Of a stretch of 56,989 nt of DNA, positions 45,001 through 56,720 are shown one piece after another (positions within the stretch are counted from its first letter, which is position 1; every line of letters starts with the position of its first letter). A program made the translations under genes and the position numbers. Origin of the DNA: Saprolegnia diclina VS20 (lineage: Eukaryota > Oomycota > Saprolegniomycetes > Saprolegniales > Saprolegniaceae); NCBI RefSeq assembly GCF_000281045.1, contig NW_008246129.1, forward strand, positions 3,122 through 60,110, in the 5' to 3' direction. The notes under the pieces were generated by a model, which was not told where the DNA came from, made no database searches, and was given only the letters and a program-made list of their open reading frames with translations.

Positions 45001-48000
45001 TACATTGTGTGGACTGACTGCTACCGCTTCGGGTTTTGCAACGTGACCTTGGACACGACAGAGGTACGACGCTGTGTACCCTTTTGATCCAACCAGTCGT
45101 TAGGTTGAATTTACAGTCCAAAACTGGTACATCCCACAGACCGTCTCCATGCGCGCGACGCCCGACCGCTTGGACGAAGCCGATACGCATTTTGGCGGCA
45201 TCTCACACGGCGTGTTCAGTGACGACGTCAAGTACAACGGAACGGCGGTGGCCAACATCACGGTGCAAATCTATGACGCCGATACGTCGGCCGTGATTGT
45301 GACCAAGACAACGCTCGCCATCTCAGAAGCTGGAGCCAGTGACGTCTACGGCGTTGTGCTAGCAACAGAGCCGTGGGCCAAAGTCACCATCACAGCGCTT
45401 TCGAACGGCACCGACAACCTTGGGAACCAAGTGTTGGTCTCGGCGCCATTGGTCTTTACGTGGCTCAACTGGAATGTGACGCAAATGATCACGGTACTTT
45501 CGTGCATCGTAGCATCGCCTCACGCCAAGATGTAGGTATCTCCGATCCACGACAACCGCGTCGACCCGGCGCCACACACAGCGCTGCTACGTCACACGAT
45601 CACGACCAACGATCTCATCTACCGCAACCGCACCGTGGCCAACGTCACAACAACGATCACCGACATTGATGTGGCAGGCGTCGAGCTTTCGTCCACCGCG
45701 ATCTTTGGCGCCGAAGGCAGCACCACTCCGATTGTGTATGGCGTTCGTCTCACCTCCAAACCGTGGTTTCCCGTGCTTCTCACGTTTAATGGCTCGCACA
45801 GCGGATGCGCTTTTGGCATCTGCAACATCACCGTCGTCACGCCGTCCATCGCATTTGACGGCTCCACTTGGTCATCGTGGCAAAACGTCTCTGTCGTTGT
45901 CACGGACGATTTCTTTGACGAAGGCGGACTCCACTCGGCTAACATCTCACATACGCTCACGTCACTCGATAGCGTGGTAGGTCATCGTGACACTTTTCGT
46001 CAGTCCCGTCATACGATGACGCTGTTGTAGTATGCAGCGGTTCGGCCGCCGCTGCTGACGGTGTGGATCACGGACAATGACGTTTCGGGGCTTGTGCTCT
46101 CGTCGACCAGGAACCTAACAGTGGCGCAAGGTAGCTTCAACGCGACAGTGTCACTCCAGCTTTCCAGTGCGCCATGGAGCAACGTGACCGTGCTGCTACA
46201 GATCCCAGCGGAAACCTTCTTGCCCCGGGGCTCGTTTACAGGTGCAACGGTCTCGGAGCCGCTCATCTTTGCGAGCAATTTCCGGAGCCAGACGATCGCG
46301 GCGCTGTCGTTTTCTCTGGCCAACTGGAATGTATCCCAGATCGTTGTGCTAACCGCGCTGCAGACGGGGTCGCCAAAGCCGCTCACCATGTATACATCGC
46401 TTGTAAGTCTGGCGACGTCCCTGGATCGTCGGTACAACGCGTCGGTGCCTGCCCCGTTGTATATTACAGTGCTCGGGAAGGAGGACGTTCCGCCGCCTGT
46501 GCCCCTCGCCGCGACCTTTGATGCGACGGGCGTCAAAATTTTCGTCACCTTTGACAGCAGCGTGTACCAGAACGCAACCATGACTGTGGATCTCAGTCAG
46601 CCGATGACCAACATTGCTGGACGCTACGTGCTACCAAGCCGACCGTTTGGGTGTGACCTCATCTGGAACTTGACGGTCGACACGTCGTACAGTCTTGGTG
46701 CTGGCGCCAACTGTCTCTGGCTCAATCTCACGACGCTGCAAATGGTGCTGGGCGCGGGGGCGTCGATCGCACCTGGCAACGTGCTCCAACTGAACGGGTG
46801 CGGCTCGCAATACGTCTCGACAGCCGGCGTTTGCAGCTCGCCGTTTGTGCTCAAATCCCGCGACTTTAACGTCTTGTTCACGACGGCATCGATTGCTGTC
46901 GCGCTCGGACCGGTCGTTGTGCCTCAAATTGTGCTCGTTGGACCCAAATCCATTGGTCCCTGTGGCGTTCTCTCGCTCGACGCGACCGGATCATCTGGTG
47001 GCGCCAACCGACCGTTTACCGTCCAGTGGTTTGCAATGTTGACCAGTGCACTCGACCCAGCGATCAGCAGCGACAACGTCTCCGCCGTGCACCAGCAAAC
47101 GCAGCAAATATACGCCAACATTGCGTCGTACTGCACGACGAATGCAACGCTTTTGGTACGCAATATCATATTTCATGTTGTATCCAAGCGGTGGTGGTGT
47201 AGACCAACCCGTTTGGATCCGTCGCCGACCTCAACGCCATGTGCCGCTTGCGCGCGCTGGCGCTAGCGTCAGCGTCGCTGACGTGGCAAGTCAACCGATC
47301 GCTCTTGCTCTCGGGCCGCAACTACGTGGTCGGTGTTCGCTTGACCAACTTTTTTCAACAGGCAGGGCTCGCGTCGCAAGTCGTCGCGACGCTGAGCGAC
47401 CCAGTTCCCGTGGTCTCGATCGTCGGCCCCAGCGTCATGAGCGTACAGCGGACACAAGCGATTTCGATTCAGGCAGCCATTGCGCCAACGACGTCGGGGT
47501 GCATGGCTGCCACAAGCGCCGTCAACTACGTATGGACAGCGACCGCTGTCGACGCCAGTACAAACGCTACCGTGCCGGTCCGACTTGCCAACACAGCAGT
47601 CGACCCGCGCTACTTTGTGCTGTCGCCGAATGCCTTGTCAACCAACTTGAACTACACGCTGCGCATCACGGCGTTCTATGCGTCAGCGCCGGCCGTCACA
47701 AGCGCCGACGTCGTCGTCATCAGTGTCCTTGCGAGCCCGCTTGTCGCGCAGTTTGCCGGTGGGAGCCACGTCGTCGGTGCCCTCGACCCCATTACGCTCA
47801 ATGCTTCAACGTCGTACGATCCCGACCAAGCCGATCGGGTGTTGCAGTATGCGTGGAGCTGTCTCGATGTCACGCCCGTGCTCAACACAACGACAAATAT
47901 GACGTCATCAAGCGGTGGTGTGTGCTGGAATCCGATGACGGATGCAGCTATCAGCTTTGTTGGCGTCAATGGACCCGTCGTGACGCTGCCACCGGGCTCG

Positions 48001-51000
48001 TTCGCCGCGCCCAAGATATTGCGCTTCACCGTCGTAGTCACTTTGGCGTGCAGCGTACGCAAACATGTTGATGTATACAAGTGCTTAGATATCCATGCGT
48101 AGGCGTCGGTGGCATGTGGCAGCCGGTCCGCGACGGCAAGTACAGACATTACGACCGTGTCGGGACGCATTCCTGTCGTTCGCATCAGCGCATCGTCGAC
48201 TCTAGTCAACCCAACCTCCAAGGTGCATACAACGTGATGATCTGCGTCCAATCTGAGTGTGAGGTGTAGGTGGTGCTCACACCAAACATCTCTTCGCTCT
48301 ACCCGTACACCACCCTTTGGCGTCAAGATGTGGGCGACTTGAACCTCGCCAGCGGCGGACTCCTTTTTCCGCTCAACGCGACGCAAAATGCGATCGCGCC
48401 AAGCGTGCTCACGCCTGGAAAGACCTACGTCTTTCGACTCACCGCGCTCGACTCGACAGGTAGCGCTGGCTTTGGCACGATCTCGATCACCGTCAACTCA
48501 CCGCCAACGCCCGGTTCCATGAGCATCCTGCCGGCTCAAGGGTACGTACTACATGCCGTGCTGCAATACTAACGGTAGCCAAACTAGGATGGCGATTTCG
48601 GATCTCTTTACGGTGACGTGCGGGGATTGGACGGACGCCAACCTGCCGCTGACGTATGCGTTCGACTTGGTCGTGAATGGCTCGCGTGTACCGCTCGCAT
48701 CTGGCTTGACGCTGCCCAGTACTCAAGTCCGCCTCTATCTCAGCGATGGCACCGAGTCCAACGCTACGGCATGAATGCAAGCGATGGAGGCGAGTGTCTC
48801 ACTCTAAGTTCTAGGTGACAGTTATCGGTCGGGTCACCGACAGCCTTGGCGCCACGTCCACCATTTCCGCGACGGCGCTCGTGCTGCAACCAAAAGCGAC
48901 CAACACGACGTCGTTCTGGTCGACAATCAGCAACGGCACGCTCAGCGACGCGATGCAAGGCGGCAACTTTAACGATGCACTCAACGTGCTCGTCTCCACG
49001 GCGGCCGTGCTCAAAACGCAGCAAGTGTCCGTGGGCGCCTGCAATGCCACGTCCTGCGGTGCCCACGGTACGTCTACCGATGTTATTTTAATGTATTGAA
49101 CCGAACGTAGGCGTCTGCGACGGTACATGCGTCTGCGAGAAAGGGTACTCGGGTGCCGACTGTTCCATTGCCGACGCAGCGCTCAACACGCTCGCAATGC
49201 AGATGCTCGGGTCTCTTCAGTCCGTCGGTACCTCAGTGCAGCCAACGGCCACGACTTTGACCCAAAGTGCGCTCGCACTCAGCAGCATCGTGTCGCTGAA
49301 TTCTCAAGCGACGTCAGTGGACGCATCCAATGTCAAGCAAGCGGCGGCCGTACTGACGTCCATCACCTCGTCCGCGATTACGCTCAAGGACCCGTCCTCT
49401 TTCGTGTCGTCGTCTGGGCCTAGTGTGCTATCGGCGACCGTGCTATTGGCCCAAAACACCAACAACACGGACGTGCGCAATGCAACGTCGGGACGACGCC
49501 TCGCTATCGGTGCGTGCTTTCTTGTGTAGTACGGAGGCTAAAGTAAGTTGTAGCAACGACCACGAGCTACACGCAGCTGCTCGAATCGCTTTTTACCGTT
49601 GTCGCCATCAGCAGTGCCGGCTTATTGCTTGGTCAGGCGCCGGTCGCTCTCACGTCGCCGTCGGCGGCCACCTACTCGGTCCTCGGCAACCTCTTGCCAT
49701 TGCCGCTCGGTGCGCGTACGACGACCGTTGCACTGACACCGGTGACAGCCAACTGCTTTCTCGACACGTACTTTCTCGACGTCGTGGCGTGGACGACGCC
49801 GGTGCATGCGCGATCCTTGCCTACAGCAACGCCTGCGTTGCTTCCGTCGGTCGATATTGGGGTACACACGCTCACGGCGTATGCAGCGGCGCAGTTTCAA
49901 GGTACCTTGAGTGTTTCAAAAATGCTTACGAGCCTCGGGTGTAGGAAAACCGCTGAGCATGTCAACGCTGGACCAAACCGACGCGTGTGTGCTCTACCAG
50001 CAAAACCTTCTCAACACAGACATAAAGCTGCCACTGGTCAACGTGTCGTTTGCCCACGATGCGCTGACGACAGGTCCGCGCTTTGAGACGGCGTGCTTGT
50101 CCTGGAACGCCAGTATCGATGCGTACGATGCGTCGCTATGCACCAAAGTCCAGAGCTTGAGCTCTGCGACGACAACCACGTGCAGCTGCACACGCCTCGG
50201 TAGCCTTGAAGTCGTCGTTGTTATGCAAGAAGTGCTCAACTTTGAGCCGCTCAACCCGACCGTGTACCGTGACGACCCGACGTCGTTCGTGCCAGGAGTC
50301 TCGTTGGCGCTGCTTTTGGCCATGTACGCACTTGGCCTCCGGTGGGGCGTCAAGCGCGACGCCTCGGACAAGGAAGCACTCCGCCTCCAACGCCTTGGTA
50401 AGAATAAACAACATTGAAACAAGAAATGACAGTCCTCCGTAGGCAAACTCAGCAAAGCCACGTGGAACGACCTCTTGCGCGCCGAAAACGCCAAGAGCGT
50501 CGACGACATTGCGCCGACGCACCGCGAGTTTGCACCAGTGACGGACGCGTCGACGACGACCCATGCGTTTACTGCCACGTGGCACCCGACGACGGCGCCC
50601 GTAGCATTGGACCCTGTCGTGTCGGAAGAAGCTGTCGTCGATGCCGAGGCCGCGGCACTCGCGTCGATCGCTGTCATCACCGAAGGTACCTCCATCCGTC
50701 TGCTGATGCCAGTGTTGATTGCACGTACCTAGTGGCGCTCTTTGGCACGCTGCGGCTCCAGGCCCAGCATGTGCTCATCCGTCGCGCGCTGCAGGTGCTC
50801 AACCTCTTTCTCTTGCTTGTGGCGGCAGTCTTTCTTGCGATCGGCGTTGATTTCTACGCGTTTCTCGGCAATACGACAGCCAATCCGGTCGTTGCTGTCT
50901 TTGGACCGCCCGTGGGCCTCGGACTACTCGGCTTTGGCATTGCGCTCGTCGTCGTCGCTGCTGCAGGCTTGCTCGCTGCCGTTCGCAACACGTCTGCGCG

Positions 51001-54000
51001 GGCACGGATGCTGTACATAGTTCTTTTGCTGCTCGTGTTGGTCGCCGAAACGGTGCTGCTTGCGATTGCGTACAAGCATTTGGAGGACATCACCGACTTT
51101 CCTCGGTCGACGCTGTCGTTTCTGAAGACGCAGTGGGCCGCGCTGAGCGACGAGCTGCGCACGAGTTTGCAAAACGACCTCGGGTGCTGTGGGTTTACCG
51201 CCATCGACGATGCTCCGGCGCTGCCGTGCCCCGACGCGGCGCTTCTATCGCCAACGACAGTTTGTTTTGATGTCCTCACAGCGTCGGCAGTGACGCTCTT
51301 TGGCAACCTCTTTTCTGCGCTCGTCATTGTGCTCGGTGTGCAGGTCGCGGCGCTCGGCCTCGCCAACGTGCTCGTGCGCTGGGAAGCCATTCGTATCGAG
51401 ACCATGGCCAACGGTACACTTCTAGTTGAAAGATTGACAGATGCTTCATCAGTGGGTTTGCTAGGTGTCGCGTCGAAAGCTACGCTGCTCGACGTTGTCT
51501 TGCGCTGCTCTCTGCCCGTGTGCAGCCACTTAAGCGTCTGTGCCATGGTGTTTGGTGTCGTCGCGGGCCTCGACATGCTTCTCCAGTGGGACCTCTTTGC
51601 GTTAGCGTCAATCACGATCTTTGTGCGGCAAGAACTGGGCATTCCCATCACCGTCCTTGCCGCCCTCTACATTGGTACACACTTCGAATCCCAATAGGTT
51701 CTGATTTGAAGCGGTGTAGTTTTGCATGTGTATGGCGCCCCCGCGATTGCGCATCTCCACCGCCGCCGCATGAAGCGCTACGTGGCGTGCCACGTTGTCT
51801 TGCTCGTCGTCGGCGTTGCACTCGTGATTGTCTTGGCGACCGTCAGTGACAACCTCGGCGCGTACTCGAACTTGCAATCGATTCTACAAACACGCTACCT
51901 CGGTCTCCCGGCGCAAAGCAAGCTCGAGCTCGAGACCAACTTGGGCTGCTGCGGCTTCAACGCGACGAGCCAGGGCGCATGCGTGACGCCGACGACAGCG
52001 CCGCTCTGCGCCGAGCCGCTCACCTTTGCGATCCGCCAGTTTGCAACCGTCATGCAGGCACGCCTATCGAGCTACCTCGTCTCGCAGTTTTGCCTCGTCT
52101 TCTTGACGGGCCTCTTTCTCACAATGCAAGCCGATGCGCCTGTTAATGTGGCCGCGTCGCCCAGCACTTCGAGCGCCAACGAGTTTACAGATGCCGCCAA
52201 CCTACTTCTCCAGCGCATTTGCACGCAATTTGTACTGTTTGCGAGTCTGGTCGTGGCGTTTTGCGGCGCGATCCTCGTCGGCGTCGGCGTCGACGTCCTG
52301 CTTGAAACCAATATCGTTGCAATCGCGGCCGTGCTCACGGCCTTTAGCTACTACATTGGCACGTACGTCTGCCTTCTCGGGCTTCTTCTCTGCGCCGGGA
52401 GTGGTCTCGGACTCTACGCGGGGCTCTCGCATGCCCGGCGCTGGCTCTGGCGGTTTGGTGCGCTTCTACTGAGTGCGTGCGTTGCATGCCTCGCGCTCTT
52501 TGCGACGGCGTACCGCGTCCAAAACCCAGTGGCCGCCGGCAACGTCAATGCTACCATGTACCGGACGTGGCAGAGCTTTGTGCCCGCGACGCGCAAGCTC
52601 ATTCAGGACGCCTACAGCTGCTGCGGGTACACAAAGCTCGGTGCATCGACGTTTTCGCTCCCATACACCGTCTCCGAGTGGCACACGGACCCGGTGACGG
52701 GCGGAACGACGACAACGACGACGACGTCGTGCCCGGGCAGCGCCACCGACGGCTGCGGTCCGCACATGCTTCAGACGCTCCAAAATACCGCGCGCGCCGG
52801 TGTCTCGGGAACGGTGTTTTTGGCCACGGTGCTCTTTCTTTTGTTTGTCGCGACCACAGTCCTCTACTACCGCCAGGGCCGGAAGCGCGCGGTGACGTGG
52901 CGCGTTCTTGCGCTTCAGTTTGTCTTTTTGGTTGTGGCGACCGGTGTCGGTCTCGCGCTCCTCGGGCTGGCGCTTCTGGGCATTGACGTGGCTGCTGGTA
53001 CGACCGTGTTTTCGTCGAGCGTCGTGCAGGTGCTCTTCGGCGCCCGTATTGGCGGCGCACTCGTTGCGTCCGTCACGATCGGTCTGGCGTTGACGTCGTA
53101 CGGAGTCTACGGCGCCATCAACAAGACGCTGCACATCTTTGTCGTGTACCTGGGTCTGACACTTGCGCTTGGCACGGTTGCGTGGAGCTGCACCGGCGTC
53201 GTCGCCACGTGGACGGTCAATGCACAGTGGCAAAACACTTTGGATGCCTACTTGGACACGATTTGGTCCAGTCTGAGCCCCGATGATTGGCTCTTCCTTG
53301 GGTCGAGCCGCAACTGCTGCGGCTATCACGATCCCGTGCTTCTGCCATCGGGAAAACTGCAATTCGATCGCGCCATCTCGTCGGGGACGAACCTGGCGTG
53401 TCCGCCGCTCGCGATAACTGGGTGTCGAACACCGTTACTTTTGGACGCCTCGTCGCTTCTCAACCAGCTCTACAAGCTGCTCGCGGCGTACGCGACGCTG
53501 CAGACGCTTCTCTGGCTCGTTGGCGCCGCACTCCTCCACGGCCTCGTACTCTTGCACCCGGGAACGTGGGTCGCGCTTCGAAAGAAGATGCGGCTTTGGG
53601 TCGCCAAGTACAAGGACGATGTGACGACGACACACCTCGTCGTCTCGCTCTACTACGCCTACGACGCAAAGTTCACGCGGGGTCAGCGCCTTACGTGCGT
53701 CCTCTGTGCCGTCGCTGCGGTCGCTGTCGTGGATGCGGCTGTGTCGAGCCGCCTCGGATGCACCCGCAACGGCCCCGTCCAATGCGAGTCCTTTACGGGT
53801 GGCGAGCTCGTACGTCTTAGCGCCATAGCATTTCGTATGCCCATTGATGTGTCATTAGATGGGCTACGGACTTCTCTACTCGGTCGTGAGTCTCTCGGTG
53901 CAGCTGTGCTTTGCAGCACTCTTTCGGCACGTCAAGCATCGGCAGGACGACGACGACGGCGCCAAAGTCGCCGAGCGTCGACGCAAGGAAAAAGTGTACC

Positions 54001-56524
54001 TTCGCGAGGTCCTGCACCACAGCATCCAGGCGATTGCCGCCAAGCTCGGTCAGTTTGCAATGGCGACGTCCGAAGAGCGTTTCTACAGGTACAAAGTGAA
54101 CATTCTCACGTTGCGCGAAACGAACGCGCTCGATTGGTCTAGCTGGCTCGCGGGCCACGTGACGAGGATGACCTTGGTGCTCAGTTGGCTTCGCGTGCTT
54201 TTGGCGGTTGCCATTGGTTGAATCTTCATTGGTGCGCCGCCATTTCTAAAGGTGTTTGCGTAGGTGTGTACATGGGCCTGAGTCAGCTCGGGCTAGGGTT
54301 TTTCATCTACAATGTTTCTGTCCCGGGCACCTTGGGCTTTGCGGCTGTGCCGGCGACGCTCGTGGCAACGACGTTGGTGGTCGCTTTGAGTGGGCTTTTG
54401 AAGCGGCGCAAGCGCTTCACGCGCCATGCGTACGTCATGTACCTCGTCGCGGCGGGTGCCAGTCTCCTCCTCATTGGCTTTCTTGCGACCGTCATTTTCA
54501 TGATCGTGCAAGCCATGGAAGAACCGACCGAGCCGCCCAATTGGACCCAGCGCAACGCGGTCTCGCAGCAACGCGTGTTGACATGGTCCTCACATATGAG
54601 TGTATGATATAGAACTTTAGCGTTGTTGCCAGCATCAAGAGTACCTGGCTCAACGACACCATTGGGTACAACCGACGGATTTGGCAGGCGCAGCTGCGCT
54701 GCTGTGGCCTTCCCGAGTTTCCGCTGCGACCGTGTCCCATGGGCACGACCGAGCTCCAGAACGTCACGGCGCAGCGCGTCGACGGCTCGACAGTGGTCAA
54801 GACCGTCACGATTGTGCACGACCTCGGCGGGTGCCTCAACCCTATCCTCGCACAGATCCAGGGCGTCGCGCAGACCATCATTGGTCTTTTGATTGCCTTG
54901 GCGTACGCTCTTCTGCCTCCATGTTTGACGTTGAAGCGACATTGTTCATAGGGTCTTGGAGCTCTTTTACGCCGCGTGCGCCTACTTTTTAGCCCGCGAT
55001 CTCGTCATCTCGTGGGACTCGCAGCTGCGTCGGGCCTCCATGCAGCCCAAGCTCGAGAGCAATGCAGCTCCCCTCCTGCACGACGAAGCGCCTGCGTCCA
55101 AGACCGCGCCACCGCAGCGCGGTCGGATGCTTTCCAACCTCGTGCAAACGAGCATCAACAATGTGAGCAAATCCGTTGCGCAGCTCCTGTCCAAGACGAA
55201 TGCGTCGCCTGCAACGCGGCCAAAACCTTCGTCGGCGGCGCGCCTCGCACTGCTCAAACTCCAGCTGCGACTGCGGTACCCTGCGTGGATTCCGCGCCTT
55301 ATTTTCGGTCTCGCGCTCCTCTTTGTCGGTGGTGCCTTTGCTGGCACGATCTTATTATGCCTTGCTCTGGCCAATGACGGTGCGTGGCTCTGGCTCGGCG
55401 CGGCGCTCATCTCCCTCTTCCTGCACCTTGTTGTCGTCGAACCGAGCGTGCTCTTTGCGTATGTTGTGTCGCAGACACTCTCGACGTGGTGGAAGTCGTC
55501 GTGGGTGGCGGTGCTCATTGGCGTCGGCCGCGCCATCTTGCACCTCGACGACGCAACGGGCTCGGACGCGCAGACGGCCGCGCTGCTGGACCCGTTCACG
55601 CGCATTCGGCACAACGCGGCAGTCGTCATCCAGCGTCGGTGGGTCGCCAAGCTCTGTCGTATGCGGTACCTCATCATTCTGCGGGTGGCGCGTGAGAACG
55701 AGCACAAGTCGTCGATCGAGGCGCGGCTCCGAACCATCAAAGCAGCCGTCAGCAGCTTTACGCGCGAAGAGACCGAGGCGTTCGCAATGCTCTTCCGCGA
55801 TGCCGACTACGCCAAGACAGGCCTCGTGTCCTACAAGGTACACTGACTCTGCTTTGCGATATATGTCGACGTGATGTCCGTAGGTGGTGTCGCACGCGGT
55901 ACACGCCCTCGGTGTGCAAGTGCCTGCGGCTGTCGTCAAGGAATACCTCGTGAGCTTGGACCCAGGGTTTGTGGAGCTCATTGACATCGACTACTTCTTG
56001 TTCGCCATGTCGTGCATTCGAGGGTATCACCAGGCGCAGCAAGAAGCGCATGCGACGGAAGACGTGATTGTGATTCCGCACGCGTCGTCGCCGGAAGCCA
56101 AATTCCAAGTCAAGCGCCAAAACATTTTGCGGGAGCTCAAGGATAAACGCGAGTCGGTCTCCAAGCATCTCATGACAAAGGTCCGCTTTGCATTTTTCTT
56201 TGGCTGACAAGTCGATAGGTCGGAAAACTCGCGGCGCAGCTGCACAAGCACGGCGAGTCCCCCAAAGAAGATCAAGACCCGAAACCCTCTGGCGCGTACA
56301 TTTTGCTCAGCTCGAAAAAAGGCACTCGACCGACCAGCGCGTCGCCACGAGGACCAGCCCCGGCAACAGCAGCCGCGCCCGAGGCCGTTCAGGAGCGCAG
56401 TGCGGAAGCCGTCGTCGCACGACCCGACACGCGAGGCCAACTTTCGGTGCGCGCTACCAAAGACATTGAAAAGGCGATGAAGGCCCTAAAGAACAAGCAA
56501 GATGGTAAAAAGCACCGCAAGTAG
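35146..56524 (+). CDS. Giant polycystin/REJ-like adhesion protein with tetraspanin-array C-terminus
   Basis: One gene over 21.4 kb with dozens of 35-60 nt introns, encoding an estimated 6,000-6,500 residues. Modules in order: signal peptide; SBBP-like propeller repeats; Calx-beta-like repeats; DNRLRE-like; F5/8C-like; LamG-like; Calx-beta-like repeats; repeated GxF-type modules; further Calx-beta-like repeats; REJ/PKD-like; EGF-like; GPS-type motif; first membrane helix; linker; at least five tetraspanin-like units; a polycystin-like membrane pair; IQ motif; EF-hand-like tail. I checked the joins at 35276, 49065, 49513, 49901, 50399, 50691, 51675, 53810, 54216, 54930, 55838 and 56181, and each keeps frame with GT..AG. 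Likely a surface mechanosensor or adhesion receptor. Precise exon edges between 36.1 and 48.8 kb are approximate, and splitting into two genes near 50.4 kb cannot be excluded without transcripts. Confidence 0.72.
36030..38270 (+). other. Calx-beta-like module block I
   Basis: Repeated pattern: RLAEGDSTVGKYTVVLN, VFNASNWNLPQAVTVTAID, then FTIRDNDVASIALS, and again FNSSNWNTPQWISVTAVDD and FDNDPAVTISKMQLQVAEGG. Each unit has an N-W-N/x-PQ strand and a terminal DxD calcium-type step. An unassigned Cys-containing insert lies at about 36790-37550. Confidence 0.55.
38530..38970 (+). other. DNRLRE-like domain
   Basis: TSLVRFQLPFLHHSAFNSV, SATLELTQTKYA, VRVRLVQSNWTEPSF, LRLDVTRLVAA and ENLAPSLVLRT follow the bacterial DNRLRE beta-sandwich pattern (R-F-x-L, S-A-T-L-x-L, W-x-E, and a terminal P-x-L-x-L). 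Confidence 0.5.
38970..40350 (+). other. F5/8C (discoidin)-like domains
   Basis: Two to three units. The first begins LLLNQPTLQSPSSSNSGAAV and DAFSWWQVTL and ends AGQYIRLYAQ. The second has ETNPYWEMDLGTVQSIGAVS. A third candidate is EWVVVDFGAVRTLKNVVLS. The W-x-x-D/V-L and YIRLY steps are typical of carbohydrate- or lipid-binding discoidin folds. Confidence 0.5.
40740..41270 (+). other. LamG-like jelly-roll domain
   Basis: DGTFTLEFWAAFPSTVRAG, TPTTWHHIVAVYDWKQQIQT, GQLTFSGSLWLANVAFYQRA and LSAFEILEHFYQ match the LamG/concanavalin-like pattern: T-x-E-x-W, W-H-H-I/V-A-V-Y, and A-x-Y-x-R-A-L. Confidence 0.6.
41390..42560 (+). other. Calx-beta-like module block II
   Basis: The intron at 41413-41449 joins LRFTPT to NWNETQYVFVHATDD, restoring the repeat core. 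A second unit has FTPSTWNLPQAVTV then TPTDDRLDEADVHY. A Cys cluster (CYRSCGVA, and later CYRTCGYP) recurs at the same place in successive units. Confidence 0.55.
42600..44460 (+). other. Repeated GxF-type beta modules (unnamed)
   Basis: At least three units of about 100-150 residues share GGFFVLSYPVNATYTG, MFTISLALNATGTVYTG-like openings, an AxxVxxALxxLP step, and closing W-x-I-T-F plus GNVPEMAVL. I cannot name the domain. It resembles repeats in large algal and oomycete surface proteins. Confidence 0.45.
44560..46470 (+). other. Calx-beta-like module block III
   Basis: Units have FDASNWYIPQTIDVVSV, VQNWYIPQTVSMRATPDR, FTWLNWNVTQMITV, FDGSTWSSWQNVSVVVTDD and SLANWNVSQIVVLTA, each followed by DxD and a LxxxExG segment, for example ISEAGASDVYGVVLATEPW. 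Confidence 0.55.
46500..48900 (+). other. REJ/PKD-like region
   Basis: GPCGVLSLDATGSSGG, ITLNASTSYDPDQADRVLQY and WSCLDVTP are REJ-type strands. The end NSPPTPGSMSILPAQG followed by FTVTCGDWTDANLPLTYAF is very like the conserved REJ close in polycystin-1 and sea-urchin REJ proteins. Confidence 0.65.
49030..49170 (+). other. EGF-like domain
   Basis: CNATSCGAHG is joined by a phase-1 intron to VCDGTCVCEKGYSGADC: six cysteines with CxC and G-Y-S-G-x-x-C, a standard EGF-like module. Confidence 0.7.
50090..50235 (+). other. GPS-type motif with altered cleavage tripeptide
   Basis: CLSWNASIDAYDASLC then TTTTCSCTRLGSLEVVVVM matches the GAIN/GPS pattern C-x2-W..C..C-x-C, followed by the hydrophobic strand. 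The usual H-L-T/S cleavage site is R-L-G (50193-50201), so self-cleavage is probably lost. One membrane helix (SLALLLAMYALGL) follows about 20 residues later. Confidence 0.6.
50730..54990 (+). other. Tandem tetraspanin-like units with five CCG motifs
   Basis: Repeated four-helix blocks each carry a large loop with a tetraspanin CCG: LGCCGF (51185), LGCCGF (51947), YSCCGY (52619), RNCCGY (53315) and LRCCGL (54700), each followed by one or more further loop cysteines (for example LRPCP). Helices are typical, for example LQVLNLFLLLVAAVFLAIGV. A shorter two-helix piece lies between units 4 and 5. Confidence 0.65.
55080..56521 (+). other. Polycystin-like membrane pair, IQ motif and EF-hand-like tail
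   Basis: IPRLIFGLALLFVGGAFAGT and LISLFLHLVVVEPSVLFAY match the conserved polycystin-1 segment with W-L-x-S and an EP/QP step. VVIQRRWVAKLCRMR is an IQ motif. FAMLFRDADYAKTGLVSYK and a second unit (LIDIDYFLFAM) look like degenerate EF-hands. The tail ends basic (KHRK). Confidence 0.5.
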
Positions 56525-56720
56525 ACTTTAATCTGCATGTAAATACGATCTATGTACATGTATATTTGTTCTCTCAACACATAACAATAGTCCTCTCCAG
56601 TGCGCTACCGCGGTGCCACTGACGCATCTGTATGAGCTGATGCAATACTTGGTCTATGGTGAGGTGCAGACTTGTTGATTCGGCAAGCCGAGAAGTTGCT
56701 GTCCTTGTATTTAATTTAGT
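56525..56720. other. Convergent 3' region
   Basis: 196 bp of AT-rich sequence between two convergent stop codons (56524 and 56721). It presumably holds both 3' UTRs. No gene. Confidence 0.5.

Noticed and set aside
50400-50470. A gene boundary between the adhesion ectodomain and the tetraspanin part
   Set aside because: A good GTAAGA donor and TAG acceptor join the frames. The linker continues without a start codon, promoter or stop, so one gene is more economical. It still needs transcripts.
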